NCBI RefSeq assembly: GCF_000576555.1
Contig: NZ_CP007145.1
Location: 310,001 to 374,000, forward strand
Length of the DNA stretch: 64,000 nt
Source: Hymenobacter swuensis DY53
Lineage (GTDB): Bacteria > Bacteroidota > Bacteroidia > Cytophagales > Hymenobacteraceae
Reading direction: 5' to 3'
Numbering within the stretch: the stretch's first letter is position 1; each line of letters starts with the position of its first letter. Shown here piece after piece: positions 9,611 to 18,997 of this stretch. The translations under genes and the position numbers were made by a program. The notes below the pieces were generated by a model. It ran no database searches, had not been told where the DNA came from, and saw only the letters and a program-made list of their open reading frames with translations.

Positions 9611-11323
9611 TTGAAAACACGCCTGAGTTTGTTGCTGGCCGCCTCCTTGGCCATTCCCGCCTTCGCGCAAAAGCCCGGTAAACCCCTTGACCGCCCCAAG
9701 CTGGTGGTAGGTATTGTGGTGGACCAGATGCGTTACGACTACCTCTACCGCTACTGGAACAAGTACGGCAGCGGCGGCTTTCGGCGGCTGCTGGGGGAGG
9801 GTTTCAGCTACGAAAACGCCCACTACAACTACGTGCCTACCTACACTGGCCCGGGCCACGCCAGCATCTATACTGGCACTACGCCCTCGGTGCACGGCAT
9901 CATCGGCAACAACTGGCTGGAGCGGGAGCAGGGCCGGGGCACCTACGTGACGGAGGACAACACTGTGCAGGCCGTGGGCGGTACGGGCTCGGCCGGGCAG
10001 ATGTCGCCGCGCCATATGCTCACGTCCACCATCACCGACGAGCTGCGGCTGGCCACCAACTTCCAGAGCAAGGTGATTGGGGTGTGCATCAAGGACCGGG
10101 GCTCCATTCTGCCGGCCGGGCACGCGGCCAACGCGGCCTATTGGTACGACGGGGCCAACGGGGCCTTCATCACCAGCACCTTCTACGCCCAGCAGCTGCC
10201 CGAGTGGGCCACGAAATTCAACGCCGAAAACCGGGCCGCCAAGTACCTCGACCAGCTCTGGAACACGCTGCTGCCCATTGCGCAGTACACCGAAAGCTCG
10301 CCCGATGACGTAGCCTGGGAAGGCGCGTTTAAGGGTGAGGCCAAGCCTGTATTCCCGCATGATTTGCCCGCGCTGAGCGCCGCGCCCAGCCGGGCCGTGA
10401 AGGGCAACATGGAAGCCGCCGGCGAAAAAGCCCCCGTGGCCTCGGCCCGCAACCTCGACCTGATCCGCTCCACGCCCTTCGGCAACTCGCTCACCCTGGA
10501 TTTCGCCCTGGAAGCCCTGCGGGCCGAGCAGCTGGGCCAGCGCGGTCAGACCGATTTTCTGGCCCTGAGCTTCAGCAGTACCGATTACGTGGGCCACCAG
10601 TTCGGGCCGAACTCCATTGAGGCCGAGGATACTTACCTGCGCCTTGACCGGGACTTAGAGCGGCTGTTTTCCTACCTCGACAAGGCTGTGGGCAAGAAGC
10701 AGGCCCTGGTGTTCCTGAGTGCCGACCACGGCGCGGCCCATTCGCCTAACTTTCTCATTGACAAGAAAATCCCGGCCGGCTCCGTGGGGCCGGGCCTGAT
10801 GCGCGACTCGTTGCAACGTAAGCTGGTGCAGCTGCACGGCCCCGGCAAGTGGGTACTCAGCTACGAAAACCAGCAGGTGTACCTGAACCGCCCGCTGCTG
10901 GCTGAGAAAAAGCTGGACCTCTACCAGATGCAGCGCGAAGTAGCCACCCTGATGCTGGGCTTCGCGGGCGTTACCCGCGCGCTGGCCGCCGAGGACGTGC
11001 AGAAGTCACACTGGGAGAGTGGGATGCTGATGTACTTGGAAAACGGCTACTTCCCCAAGCGCAGCGGCGACGTGCTGGTGGTGCTGGAACCCGGCTGGCT
11101 GGAATCGTACCAGTTCCCGGTAAACAAGGGCACCACCCACGGCTCCTCCGGCAACTACGACACCCACGTACCGGTGGTGTTCTGGGGCTGGAAAGTAAAG
11201 CACGGCGAGTCGTCGGCTCCGGCAAAGATTACCGATATTGCACCCACCATTGCCCGCTGGCTCCACATTCAGGAGCCCGACGGCTGCACCGGGCAGCCCC
11301 TGCCCGAAGTACTGGGCTGGTAG
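9611..11323 (+). CDS. pafA: PafA-type alkaline phosphatase
   Basis: Secreted/periplasmic phosphomonoesterase of the alkaline phosphatase superfamily; 570 residues with signal peptide (1-19, cleavage after AFA-Q). The PafA active-site set is visible at almost the literature numbering: nucleophile T79 in PTYTGPGHAS, N100 in HGIIGNN, and K161/R163 in IKDRGSILP. Metal ligands include D38 (VVDQM), SSTDYVGH and SADHGAAHSP. The start codon must be TTG at 9611: an in-frame TAG lies at 9581 and the first downstream ATG (residue 40) would remove the signal peptide. It is followed by ppa, suggesting a shared phosphate-release theme, but each has its own flanking signals. Confidence 0.88.
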   Translation: MKTRLSLLLAASLAIPAFAQKPGKPLDRPKLVVGIVVDQMRYDYLYRYWNKYGSGGFRRLLGEGFSYENAHYNYVPTYTGPGHASIYTGTTPSVHGIIGNNWLEREQGRGTYVTEDNTVQAVGGTGSAGQMSPRHMLTSTITDELRLATNFQSKVIGVCIKDRGSILPAGHAANAAYWYDGANGAFITSTFYAQQLPEWATKFNAENRAAKYLDQLWNTLLPIAQYTESSPDDVAWEGAFKGEAKPVFPHDLPALSAAPSRAVKGNMEAAGEKAPVASARNLDLIRSTPFGNSLTLDFALEALRAEQLGQRGQTDFLALSFSSTDYVGHQFGPNSIEAEDTYLRLDRDLERLFSYLDKAVGKKQALVFLSADHGAAHSPNFLIDKKIPAGSVGPGLMRDSLQRKLVQLHGPGKWVLSYENQQVYLNRPLLAEKKLDLYQMQREVATLMLGFAGVTRALAAEDVQKSHWESGMLMYLENGYFPKRSGDVLVVLEPGWLESYQFPVNKGTTHGSSGNYDTHVPVVFWGWKVKHGESSAPAKITDIAPTIARWLHIQEPDGCTGQPLPEVLGW

Positions 11324-11343
11324 GAGCAGGTTTTTTGGTTTGG

Positions 11344-11454
11344 GTTGTTCGTTTTTGGCCCGCGTGCGTATCTGTCGCACGCGCGGAGCTAAAAGCGCCT
11401 GATCCTGAGCAAACGGCCTCTGGCGCAAGAAATAAACAACTAATAACGAACAAC
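11344..11454. repeat. Inverted repeat around the pafA-ppa junction hairpin
   Basis: GTTGTTCGTT (11344-11353) and AACGAACAAC (11445-11454) are perfect 10-bp complements about 90 nt apart. They enclose a second hairpin, CGCGTGCG (11361-11368) with CGCACGCG (11376-11383). The inner hairpin could end pafA transcription; it has no T-run. The outer arms contain AAC/AACG-type words. The element fills most of the 144 bp gap. Confidence 0.6.
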
Positions 11455-11467
11455 GAATACCCCCTCA

Positions 11468-12049
11468 ATGGCTCATTTTAACCCTTGGCACGATGTGGAG
11501 CGCGGTGAAGACGCTCCGAAAGTAGTAAACGCCATCATCGAAATTCCGAAAGGCTCGAAGGGCAAGTATGAGCTGGACAAGGAAAGTGGTCTGCTGAAGC
11601 TGGACCGCGTGCTGTTCTCGGCCGTACATTACCCCGCCGCCTACGGCTTTATCCCGCAAACCTACTGCGACGACAAGGACCCACTGGATATTCTGGTGCT
11701 GTGCTCCGTGGACATCGTGCCCATGTGCCTGGTAGACGCTAAGGTAATTGGTGTAATGCAGATGATTGACCAGGACGAAGAGGACGATAAAATCATTGCC
11801 GTGGCCGCCAACGACGTGTCGGTGAACCACTTCAACGACATTGCCGACCTGCCCCCGCACATGCTGCTGGAGATGCAGCGCTTCTTCGAGGACTACAAAG
11901 CCCTGGAGCACAAGCACGTAAGCGTGGAGCGGTTCATGGGCCGCGAAGATGCTTACCGCATCATCGAGGACAGCGTGAAACTCTACGAGGAAACCTTCCC
12001 GAAAGGCAACCCCAAAGACGAGGAGGACGTAAAGGAGGCCCTCAGCTAA
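11468..12049 (+). CDS. ppa: Inorganic pyrophosphatase, family I
   Basis: Soluble Mg-dependent pyrophosphatase that pulls biosynthetic reactions forward by removing PPi; 193 residues. The family I signature is seen as DKDPLD with D69, D71 and D74, preceded by the [10 protein letters not shown] substrate loop (57-66). The N-terminal [12 protein letters not shown] stretch (24-35) carries the conserved Glu and Lys residues. The C-terminal part includes FFEDYKALE (124-132), as in plant/bacterial class enzymes. Its ATG at 11468 lies within 15 bp of the repeat element upstream, and a hairpin follows at 12077. Confidence 0.95.
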   Translation: MAHFNPWHDVERGEDAPKVVNAIIEIPKGSKGKYELDKESGLLKLDRVLFSAVHYPAAYGFIPQTYCDDKDPLDILVLCSVDIVPMCLVDAKVIGVMQMIDQDEEDDKIIAVAANDVSVNHFNDIADLPPHMLLEMQRFFEDYKALEHKHVSVERFMGREDAYRIIEDSVKLYEETFPKGNPKDEEDVKEALS

Positions 12050-12076
12050 TCCACCCTCCTTCCTTCTACACACCAT

Positions 12077-12114
12077 GCAGCCCCCGGCCGTCAATTACTG
12101 GCGCCGGGGGCTGC
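12077..12114 (+). terminator. Hairpin after ppa
   Basis: GCAGCCCCCGGC (12077-12088) and GCCGGGGGCTGC (12103-12114) form a perfect 12-bp GC-rich stem with a 14-nt loop. It is followed by only two Ts, so it is a weaker intrinsic terminator or a mRNA 3' end stabiliser for ppa. Confidence 0.6.
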
Positions 12115-12149
12115 TGCGTTAGGGCCACCTGCGGACTGCGCCGGCCTAG

Positions 12150-12157
12150 TACCTTTG
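12150..12157 (+). promoter_or_regulatory. -7 element (TACCTTTG) directly before the UbiA-like gene
   Basis: TACCTTTG ends only 5 bp before the ATG at 12163. With a start site about 6-7 bp downstream of the element, the transcript would begin at or next to the start codon, so a leaderless mRNA is likely. No clear -33 box. Confidence 0.5.
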
Positions 12158-12162
12158 CCCTG

Positions 12163-13092
12163 ATGCCGGCTGCCCGTTCCTTTTCCGCGTTGCTACTGAC
12201 CTGGGTGCGGGGAGGAAAGCGGGTGCTCGACGCCGTGCTGTACAGCAGCGTGTGGCTGTCGGGGGCGGCTTTGGGGCTGATGTGGGTCACGTTTCTGTTC
12301 TGGCGGGTCCACATTCCGGGGCGGCTGGGCGCGCTCATCTTCGCGGCCACACTTTTTCTCTACAACCTCGACAGCGTGCTGCCCTATAAGCAGAGCCAGC
12401 CGCCCGGCTTCTCGCGGCGCAAGCAGTGGATGCAGGCTCACCGCCGCCAGCTGACCCTGCTGACGCTGGCGGCCGGGCTGGTGGCGGGGCTGCTGTTTTT
12501 GCTGGATGGCCGCTTGCTGCGCCTCACGCCGTTTCTGCTGCACTTGGGCCTGATTTCGGTGCTGTACTCTATGCCGCTGCTCCGGCGCCACGGCCGCTGG
12601 TGGGCCCTGCGCGACCTGCCGCTACTCAAGGTGTTTCTTATTGCCTACGTCTGGGCCGGGGTCACCGTCTGGATTCCGGCTTTGTACCTGGGCCGCGCCG
12701 TAACCGAGCCGGTGGTGCTGATGCTATTTGCGCGGCGGTTTCTGTTCATTCTGGCCCTGGCCTCGGTGTTCGATATCCGGGACTACACAAAAGACCTAGC
12801 CACCGGCACCCGCACGTTTCCGGGGGTAATCGGCATTCGGGCCACCAAGTGGCTGGCGACGCTGGTGCTGCTGCTGGCTGCCACGCTGGTGCCACCGGGT
12901 ACGCCCGCCGGGCAGGAGCCCGTGTTGCTGCTGCCGCTGCTGGCGGCGGCCGGCGTTATCTGGGGAGCCCGCGAAAACCGGCCCGACTACTATTTCGCCC
13001 TGCTGACCGATGGCGTGATGGTGCTGCAGTTTCTGGCCGTGTGGTGGGCCAGCCGGGGCTCGGCCGGGTGGTTTTCCGGAGTGGCGGGCTGA
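12163..13092 (+). CDS. UbiA-superfamily prenyltransferase-like membrane protein
   Basis: 309 residues with about eight or nine membrane segments. It resembles UbiA prenyltransferases. The second Asp-rich motif is intact (D204, D207 and D211 in DIRDYTKD, followed by GTRTFPGVIG). The first motif is degenerate: YNLDSVLPYK (67-76) in place of NDxxDxxxD. The family joins isoprenyl chains to aromatic or other acceptors in the membrane; substrate and activity are unknown here. Its start follows a -7 element by 5 bp. The next gene (GH92) starts 69 bp after its stop and may be co-transcribed, but the functions do not obviously match. Confidence 0.65.
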   Translation: MPAARSFSALLLTWVRGGKRVLDAVLYSSVWLSGAALGLMWVTFLFWRVHIPGRLGALIFAATLFLYNLDSVLPYKQSQPPGFSRRKQWMQAHRRQLTLLTLAAGLVAGLLFLLDGRLLRLTPFLLHLGLISVLYSMPLLRRHGRWWALRDLPLLKVFLIAYVWAGVTVWIPALYLGRAVTEPVVLMLFARRFLFILALASVFDIRDYTKDLATGTRTFPGVIGIRATKWLATLVLLLAATLVPPGTPAGQEPVLLLPLLAAAGVIWGARENRPDYYFALLTDGVMVLQFLAVWWASRGSAGWFSGVAG

Positions 13093-13161
13093 TTTTTGGC
13101 AGAAAACACCTATTCTTGCCCGCCCCACCTGCTGCGGGCGTGTAAACCTGTATCGGTGAGA

Positions 13162-15450
13162 ATGTTGAATCTCCTACGAGCCACTGCGGCTGTGCTACTA
13201 TTGCTGATGGCTAGTCCGGCCCGCAGCCAAACCCAGGAACCCGTGGACCTGGTGAACCCGCTGATGGGTACCGATTCCAAGCCGAGCCTTTCCAATGGCA
13301 ACACCTACCCGGCCATTGCGCTGCCTTGGGGCATGAACTTCTGGCTACCCCAGACCGGCAAAATGGGTAGCGGCTGGGCCTACCAGTACTCCGCCGACAA
13401 GCTCAAAGGCTTCAAGCAGACGCACCAGCCTTCGCCCTGGATGAACGACTACGGACAGTTTGCCCTCATGCCCATCACCGGCAAGCTGCGCTTCGAGGAA
13501 GAGGAGCGGGCCAGCTGGTTTTCGCACAAAGCGGAGGTGGCCCAGCCGCATTACTACAAGGTGTACCTGGCCGACCACGACGTAACCGCCGAGCTGACGC
13601 CCACCGAGCGGGCGGCACGCTTCCGCTTTACCTTCCCGCGCACCGATAGTGCCTACGTGGTGCTCGATGCCCTCGATAAAGGCTCCCACGTCCGGATTTT
13701 GCCGGAGCAGCGCCGCATCGTCGGGTACACCACCCGTAACAGCGGCGGCGTGCCGGCCAATTTCAAAAACTACTTCGTTCTGGAGTTCGACCACGCGTTC
13801 AGCACCACCACCATCTACCAGGATAAGGTGCTGGATGGCAAGCTGCTGGAAGCTACGGCCAACCACACGGGCGCGGTGGTGGGCTTCAAAACCCATAAGG
13901 GTGAGCAGGTGCAGGTGCGGGTGGCGTCGTCCTTCATCAGCCCGGAGCAGGCCCTGCGCAACCTGGAACAGGAAATCGGGGCCGCTGACTTTGAAACGGT
14001 GAAGCAGAAAGGCCGGGCCGCCTGGACCCAGCAGTTGGGCCGCATCAAGGTAGAAGGTGGCTCGGAGGCGCAGCAACGCACGTTTTACTCCTGTCTGTAC
14101 CGCAGCCTGCTGTTTCCGCGCAAGTTCTACGAGCTAGATGCCGCCGGCCAGCCCGTACACTACTCGCCCTATAACGGGCAGGTGCTGCCCGGCTACCTCT
14201 ACACCGATACCGGCTTCTGGGACACGTTTCGGGCTTTGTTTCCGTTCCTGAATCTGTTGTACCCCGGCGTCAACAGCCAGATTCAGCAGGGGCTGGTGAA
14301 TACCTACAAGGAAGGCGGCTGGCTGCCGGAGTGGGCCAGCCCGGGCTACCGCGACATTATGGTGGGCAACAATTCGGCCTCCATTGTGGCCGATGCCTAC
14401 CTGAAAGGTGTGCGCGGCTACGACATTAACACGCTGTATGAAGCCGCATTGAAGGGGGCCAATAACCAGGGGCCGCTGGAAGCCGTGGGCCGGGCCGGCG
14501 CGGGCTTCTACACCAAGCTCGGCTACGTACCCTACGATGTGAAAATCAACGAAAGCGCGGCCCGCACCCTGGAATACGCCTATGACGACTTCGCCATTGC
14601 TCAGCTGGGTAAAGCCCTGGGCCGCCCCAAAAAGGAAGTGCAGCTCTACGAAAAGCGCAGCCAGAACTACCGCAACCTTTTCGATAAGCAAACCGGCCTG
14701 ATGCGGGGCAAAAACCAGAACGGCACGTACCAGACGCCCTTCAACCCCTTCAAATGGGGTGATGCCTTCACGGAGGGCAACAGCTGGCACTACACCTGGT
14801 CGGTGTTTCATGACGTGCAGGGGCTGATGAACCTGATGGGCGGCCCACGGCCGTTCGTGGCGGCGCTGGATACCGTGTTTACCCTGGCCCCGGTGTTTGA
14901 TGCCTCTTACTACGGCTCGGTTATCCACGAAATCCGGGAAATGCAGATTGCGGGCATGGGCAATTACGCCCACGGCAACCAGCCCATCCAGCACATGACC
15001 TACCTCTACAACTACGTCGGGCAGCCCTGGAAGACACAATATTGGGTGCGCGAAACCCTCAACCGCCTCTACCAGCCCACCCCCGACGGCTACTGCGGCG
15101 ACGAGGACAACGGCCAGACCTCTGCCTGGTACGTGTTTTCGGCCTTGGGTTTCTATCCGGTGTGCCCCGCTACCGACCAGTACGTGCTGGGCGCCCCGCT
15201 CTTTCCCAAGGTGACCATGACGCTGGAAAACGGCAAACAGGTAGTGCTGAACGCGCCCAACAACAGTGCGGCCAACCGCTACATCAACACCCTCACGCTG
15301 AACGGCCAGGAGTACAACCAGAACTGGCTCAACCATGAAACTCTGCAACAGGGCGCCACGCTGAACTTCGATATGGCCCCCGAGCCCAACCTGCGGCGGG
15401 GAGCCACCCTGAAAGCCGCGCCGTATTCCGTTTCAAAGCCGGTGCGGTGA
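13162..15450 (+). CDS. GH92-family alpha-mannosidase, secreted
   Basis: 762 residues from the ATG at 13162, which gives a signal peptide (MLNLLRAT..., cleavage near ARSQ); earlier in-frame codons give no signal. GH92 enzymes are Ca-dependent exo-alpha-mannosidases that trim mannose from glycans, usually in the periplasm. Family marks: VNPLMGTDS and [14 protein letters not shown] at the N-terminus, [14 protein letters not shown] and [14 protein letters not shown] in the catalytic (alpha/alpha)6 domain, [31 protein letters not shown] segment, then [21 protein letters not shown] near 645-665. No SusCD or other PUL genes are nearby, so it stands outside a visible glycan locus. Its last 18 bp overlap the convergent nnrDE gene. 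Confidence 0.93.
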   Translation: MLNLLRATAAVLLLLMASPARSQTQEPVDLVNPLMGTDSKPSLSNGNTYPAIALPWGMNFWLPQTGKMGSGWAYQYSADKLKGFKQTHQPSPWMNDYGQFALMPITGKLRFEEEERASWFSHKAEVAQPHYYKVYLADHDVTAELTPTERAARFRFTFPRTDSAYVVLDALDKGSHVRILPEQRRIVGYTTRNSGGVPANFKNYFVLEFDHAFSTTTIYQDKVLDGKLLEATANHTGAVVGFKTHKGEQVQVRVASSFISPEQALRNLEQEIGAADFETVKQKGRAAWTQQLGRIKVEGGSEAQQRTFYSCLYRSLLFPRKFYELDAAGQPVHYSPYNGQVLPGYLYTDTGFWDTFRALFPFLNLLYPGVNSQIQQGLVNTYKEGGWLPEWASPGYRDIMVGNNSASIVADAYLKGVRGYDINTLYEAALKGANNQGPLEAVGRAGAGFYTKLGYVPYDVKINESAARTLEYAYDDFAIAQLGKALGRPKKEVQLYEKRSQNYRNLFDKQTGLMRGKNQNGTYQTPFNPFKWGDAFTEGNSWHYTWSVFHDVQGLMNLMGGPRPFVAALDTVFTLAPVFDASYYGSVIHEIREMQIAGMGNYAHGNQPIQHMTYLYNYVGQPWKTQYWVRETLNRLYQPTPDGYCGDEDNGQTSAWYVFSALGFYPVCPATDQYVLGAPLFPKVTMTLENGKQVVLNAPNNSAANRYINTLTLNGQEYNQNWLNHETLQQGATLNFDMAPEPNLRRGATLKAAPYSVSKPVR

Positions 15451-16956
15451 GGCCATTAATTCCTGCAAGGCTGGCCCGATAAAGCGCACCAGGTCGCCGG
15501 CCACGAGGCCCGCTTCGCCGGTTTCCCGGGCAGCCAGGTCGCCGGCGCGGCCGTGGGCGTAGAGGCCCAGCAGGGCCGCATTGAGGGGAGAGAGGCGTTT
15601 ATCGGCGCGCAGGGCCAGTAGCAGGCCGGTGAGCACGTCGCCGCTGCCGCCGGTGGCCATGCCGGGGTTGCCAGTGCTGTTGAAATAGATGATGCCATCG
15701 GGTGTGGCCAGGACGGTGTAGGCTCCTTTCAGCACGCAGTAGCAGCGGCGTTGGCGGGTGAAGGCTCGGAGCTGCTCCAGGCGGTGGTAATCGTCGCGGG
15801 CAGGCTCTCCGGTTAGCCGCTCGAACTCCTTGGGGTGCGGCGTCAGTAGGGTATCGGGGGGCAGCAGGTCCAGCAGGTCACGGTTGGCTCCCAGCAGGTT
15901 CAGGGCGTCGGCGTCGAGCACCAGCGGCACCTTAGCCTTATGCAGCAACTGGCGCAGTACCTCCCGGCTGGCCTCCGCCTGGCCCAGCCCCGGCCCCATG
16001 CCCACGGCGGCGTAGGGCTGCAAGTCGGGTAGCTCGGTGAGGAAGTCTGGGGCGGGGTCGGTGAGGCACATGGCTTCGGGCACGGTGGTTTGCAGGATGA
16101 AATAGCCCACTTCCGGCACCCGCACCGTCAGCAAACCCACGCCCCCGCGCAGGCAGGCCGAGGCCGCCAGCACCGCCGCGCCCACCTTGCCCCGGCTACC
16201 CGCCAGCAGCAGCGCGTGCCCGAAAGTGCCTTTGTGGCTGAACTTCGGGCGCGCCGGCAGGCGTCCCTGTAGGAAAGCCGCGTCCACATAGTAGTTATCC
16301 ACCGCTGTTTTGTGGATAACCACGGGCTCCAACCCGATTGGCAAAATGTGCCATTCGCCCACGAAACCAGCATTCTGTGGCAACAGGAACGCCAGCTTGG
16401 GTAGCTCGAAGCTGACGGTATACTGCGCCTGTACTACCGCGCTGTCGGGCTCTTGGGCCGCATCGGCAAACAACCCCGACGGAATATCCACGGCTACTGT
16501 GAAGGCAGCGGCGGCGTTCAGGTACGCCACCACGGCCGCCGCCAGGCCGGTAAGCGGCCGGTTCAGCCCCGCGCCAAACAACGCATCCACTACCACCGCG
16601 CCGGCTGGGAGGTCCGGAAGGCGGGCGGTATCCAACTCCTGACAACTGATGCCGTCGGGTAGCTGGTGGCGGTTGGCGGTAAAATCGGCGGAATACCGCT
16701 CGGCGGGCAGCAGCCAGACGTGTGCCACGTAGCCGGCTTCGTGTAGTAGGCGGGCTAGGGCCAGCCCGTCGCCGCCGTTGTTACCGGGGCCGCAGAATAG
16801 GTGAATCGGGGTGGTGTAGGTGGGCTGCAGCGTCGTCAGCAGCCAGTCGAGCAACGTTGTGGCGGCGCGCTCCATCAGCTCCAGGGAGGTAATGCCTTGC
16901 GCTTTGCTGGTGGCCTGATCGAGGGCGCGGGTCTGGGCGGGGGAGAGGAGTTTCAT
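15433..16956 (-). CDS. nnr: Bifunctional NAD(P)HX epimerase / dehydratase
   Basis: Repairs hydrated NADH/NADPH: the N-terminal YjeF_N domain (about 1-215) epimerises R/S-NAD(P)HX and the C-terminal carbohydrate-kinase-like domain (about 225-505) dehydrates the S form with ADP. Visible motifs: GPGNNGGDG at 56-64 in the N domain. In the C domain: GVGLLTVRVPE, MGPGLGQ, LDADALNLL, TPHPKEFERL and the nucleotide site GNPGMATGGSGDVLTG. Length 507 matches the fused bacterial enzyme. The ATG at 16956 is divergent to the lipoprotein gene 40 bp away. Its 3' end overlaps GH92 by 18 bp. Confidence 0.95.
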   Translation of the reverse strand: MKLLSPAQTRALDQATSKAQGITSLELMERAATTLLDWLLTTLQPTYTTPIHLFCGPGNNGGDGLALARLLHEAGYVAHVWLLPAERYSADFTANRHQLPDGISCQELDTARLPDLPAGAVVVDALFGAGLNRPLTGLAAAVVAYLNAAAAFTVAVDIPSGLFADAAQEPDSAVVQAQYTVSFELPKLAFLLPQNAGFVGEWHILPIGLEPVVIHKTAVDNYYVDAAFLQGRLPARPKFSHKGTFGHALLLAGSRGKVGAAVLAASACLRGGVGLLTVRVPEVGYFILQTTVPEAMCLTDPAPDFLTELPDLQPYAAVGMGPGLGQAEASREVLRQLLHKAKVPLVLDADALNLLGANRDLLDLLPPDTLLTPHPKEFERLTGEPARDDYHRLEQLRAFTRQRRCYCVLKGAYTVLATPDGIIYFNSTGNPGMATGGSGDVLTGLLLALRADKRLSPLNAALLGLYAHGRAGDLAARETGEAGLVAGDLVRFIGPALQELMASPHRL

Positions 16957-16995
16957 ATTCTGCCTATACTTGAAACCTACTTACTCCGATACGTG

Positions 16996-17790
16996 ATGCG
17001 CTTCATTCTCTGGCTGGCGGCCCTGTCCCTCGCGGTTGCCTGTTCCGAACAACGCTCCTCCCCTGAAACCACGGTGGCAAGTCCCGCAGCGCCTGCGGCC
17101 GTTGTTCCTGTTGATGCTGACAACGTAGTCCGCGTGCAAAACCTGCCGCTCAATCAGCTGCCGGCCGGAGTGCCACGCCAACCGGGCCGGGTATTGGAAC
17201 TAAAGCAATGGAGGGATAAGAATGGACTGAATCTGCTGGTACTTACGCGCAGTCCTGTCCGCGACGACCCGCCCCAGCCCGATGGGCCGGAAGAAGCACA
17301 GTCGGTGGATATGTATGCCCGCCAGTATGTACAGCGGGCTGGCCAGTGGCAGGAGCTATGGCACCTACAAGATGGGGTGGCTGGCTGTCCGTTTGATCTG
17401 GGACTGGGGCCGGTGCCTGGGGCCACGGCTGTAACCGACCTGGATGACGACGGACTAACCGAAACGACGCTGCTGTACTCGCTTACTTGCACCAGCGACG
17501 TAAGCCCGGCTACCCTGAAGCTCATTATGCACGAAGGCGCGGCCAAGTACGCATTGCGCGGCTATACGGTAGTGCAGTACGACTCGATTCCAGCTTCCGA
17601 GCGCCGTCCCGCCAATGCCTGTTGTCTGGATACCATCAGCGCGGCCCGGCTGGAAGTACATTACGAGTTGTTTGGCGGGCGCTACGAAAACGAGAAGGAT
17701 TTTCGGAAGGCCCCACCCGCCTTTCTGCGGTTTGCCCGGCAGGAATGGCGGCGGTGGTCGGTGCAGGGAAATACGCTGGAAGAACTTTGA
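16996..17790 (+). CDS. Lipoprotein, M949_RS01915-like
   Basis: 264 residues from the ATG at 16996, with a lipoprotein signal (AVAC, Cys16). It has a Pro/Ala/Val-rich linker, then a globular domain with [19 protein letters not shown], a DxDxDG-like calcium-type loop, and [14 protein letters not shown] and KYALRG. This pattern reminds me of the family annotated as M949_RS01915 surface polysaccharide biosynthesis protein; that family name is not mechanistic and the match is from memory. It may share a promoter region with the divergent nnr gene (a TATACTTG element lies at 16975-16982). Stated function: unknown lipid-anchored protein. Confidence 0.6.
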   Translation: MRFILWLAALSLAVACSEQRSSPETTVASPAAPAAVVPVDADNVVRVQNLPLNQLPAGVPRQPGRVLELKQWRDKNGLNLLVLTRSPVRDDPPQPDGPEEAQSVDMYARQYVQRAGQWQELWHLQDGVAGCPFDLGLGPVPGATAVTDLDDDGLTETTLLYSLTCTSDVSPATLKLIMHEGAAKYALRGYTVVQYDSIPASERRPANACCLDTISAARLEVHYELFGGRYENEKDFRKAPPAFLRFARQEWRRWSVQGNTLEEL

Positions 17791-17873
17791 AACACACCGG
17801 TAGTGTGAGAAAACTTCCCGCCCGCCTCTGCGTTTGCACAGCAGTTACTTTGCTGACCTTATCTTCCCAACCC

Positions 17874-18332
17874 ATGCAAACCTGGAACGACGTAATCCGG
17901 CTGGCCAACCACGGCAGCCCGGCCCCCGATAAGCGCGTAGAAAAAACCGATGCCGAGTGGCGCGCCCAGCTCACACCCGAGCAGTACCACGTTACGCGGG
18001 AGCACGGCACCGAGCGGGCCTTCACCGGCGAATACTGCGAGGCCCACGAGGCCGGCCTCTACGCCTGTGTGTGCTGCGGCACCCCGCTCTACGACTCCCG
18101 CACCAAGTTTGAAAGCGGCACCGGCTGGCCCAGCTTCACCCAACCCGTCGACGAAAGCGCCATTCGCTACAAGAAGGATACCAGCTACGGTATGACCCGC
18201 GTGGAAGTGCTCTGCAACGTCTGCGACGCCCATCAGGGCCACGTCTTCCCCGATGGCCCGCCCCCCGGCGGCTTGCGTCTGTGCATCAACTCGGCCAGCG
18301 TGAAGTTGGTGAGTGAGACGCAGAAGGCGTAG
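17874..18332 (+). CDS. msrB: Peptide-methionine (R)-S-oxide reductase
   Basis: MsrB repairs methionine-R-sulfoxide in proteins. The protein is 152 residues from the ATG at 17874, with no signal peptide, so it is cytoplasmic. The zinc site is two CxxC pairs, C65/C68 and C114/C117. The catalytic Cys is C137 in RLCINSAS. The substrate-site motifs GTGWPSF (82-88) and GHVFPDGP (122-129) are present. A near-consensus -7 element (TTACTTTG, 17845-17852) lies just upstream. A bidirectional terminator follows. Confidence 0.96.
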   Translation: MQTWNDVIRLANHGSPAPDKRVEKTDAEWRAQLTPEQYHVTREHGTERAFTGEYCEAHEAGLYACVCCGTPLYDSRTKFESGTGWPSFTQPVDESAIRYKKDTSYGMTRVEVLCNVCDAHQGHVFPDGPPPGGLRLCINSASVKLVSETQKA

Positions 18333-18354
18333 AAAGCATACTCTATCAGCACGA

Positions 18355-18393
18355 AAAAGCGGGCCGCAGATGTTATATCTGCGGCCCGCTTTT
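18355..18393. terminator. Bidirectional terminator, msrB / lipoprotein
   Basis: A perfect 17-bp stem: 18355-18371 pairs with 18377-18393 around a 5-nt loop. A-run on the left and T-run on the right serve both strands. It lies between the convergent ends of msrB (18332) and the lipoprotein gene (18409). Confidence 0.9.
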
Positions 18394-18408
18394 GTCTTTC
18401 TCTAAATA

Positions 18409-18861
18409 TTAACGGAAAAACTCTTTCGAGTTAATGTTGTAGTGCACAATTTTTAGGGAGTCATTTGCCTCGCGCTCCAGTCTGAAAGTTTCTGCAGCCT
18501 CGCCTTTGGTGTACTTATTTTTGTACTGCAACTGATACTCGCCCGATGGATTAGTGCCACTGGTAACTTTGGTTGTCCAGTTTTCTAGAGAAGTACTTTG
18601 CAACTGCCCTAATACTTCGTCGCGCTTTTTGAAAAGCTGCATTACCTCATCCCGCGAAGCAGCTTGCCAAAAACGGGCCGAAAACAGCTGTAGATTGGGG
18701 GTAATTTGGCTGACCTTCTGATTAGAAAAGTAACCATCCATCAACTTTTCGGCTACCATTTTATCCTGTTCGTTATTCAGACGGGAGGAATTGAAGTGGC
18801 AGGCAGTGAGGCCAGAGAGTACAGCGCCTACCAAAGAGGAGGCGACAAAATGATTTTTCAT
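18409..18861 (-). CDS. Hypothetical lipoprotein
   Basis: 150 residues from the ATG at 18861. The lipobox is LTAC with Cys21. The mature part is charged and alpha/beta-like, with FWQAASRDEVMQLFKKRDEVLGQL followed by WTTKVTSGTNPSGEYQLQYKNKY. This layout, a helical N-terminus then short strands ending in a polar segment, resembles DUF4019/DUF3887-type small periplasmic proteins, but I cannot assign a family. The gene is visibly AT-richer than its neighbours. A -33/-7-like pair (TTG, 19 bp, TGATTTTG) lies just upstream on the minus strand. Confidence 0.7.
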   Translation of the reverse strand: MKNHFVASSLVGAVLSGLTACHFNSSRLNNEQDKMVAEKLMDGYFSNQKVSQITPNLQLFSARFWQAASRDEVMQLFKKRDEVLGQLQSTSLENWTTKVTSGTNPSGEYQLQYKNKYTKGEAAETFRLEREANDSLKIVHYNINSKEFFR

Positions 18862-18875
18862 TAAAGACACAGATA

Positions 18876-18905
18876 CAAAATCAGCAAGTAGAATACCAGA
18901 GCCAA
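18876..18905 (-). promoter_or_regulatory. Candidate promoter of the AT-rich lipoprotein
   Basis: Minus-strand TTG (18905-18903), 19 bp spacer, TGATTTTG (18883-18876), 15 bp before the ATG at 18861. Seven of eight bases match TAnnTTTG. Confidence 0.4.
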
Positions 18906-18997
18906 CAGGTTTGCTACTTGCCAAAATACGAGCTTCGCCGTAGAAATTCAGTCCGTTTTTAGTTGTTCTGCCGCCCACCCCACTTTTCCTCCCACCC

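Noticed and set aside
14134..15348. Long open frame (404 codons) on the minus strand
   Set aside because: Antisense shadow of the GH92 gene.
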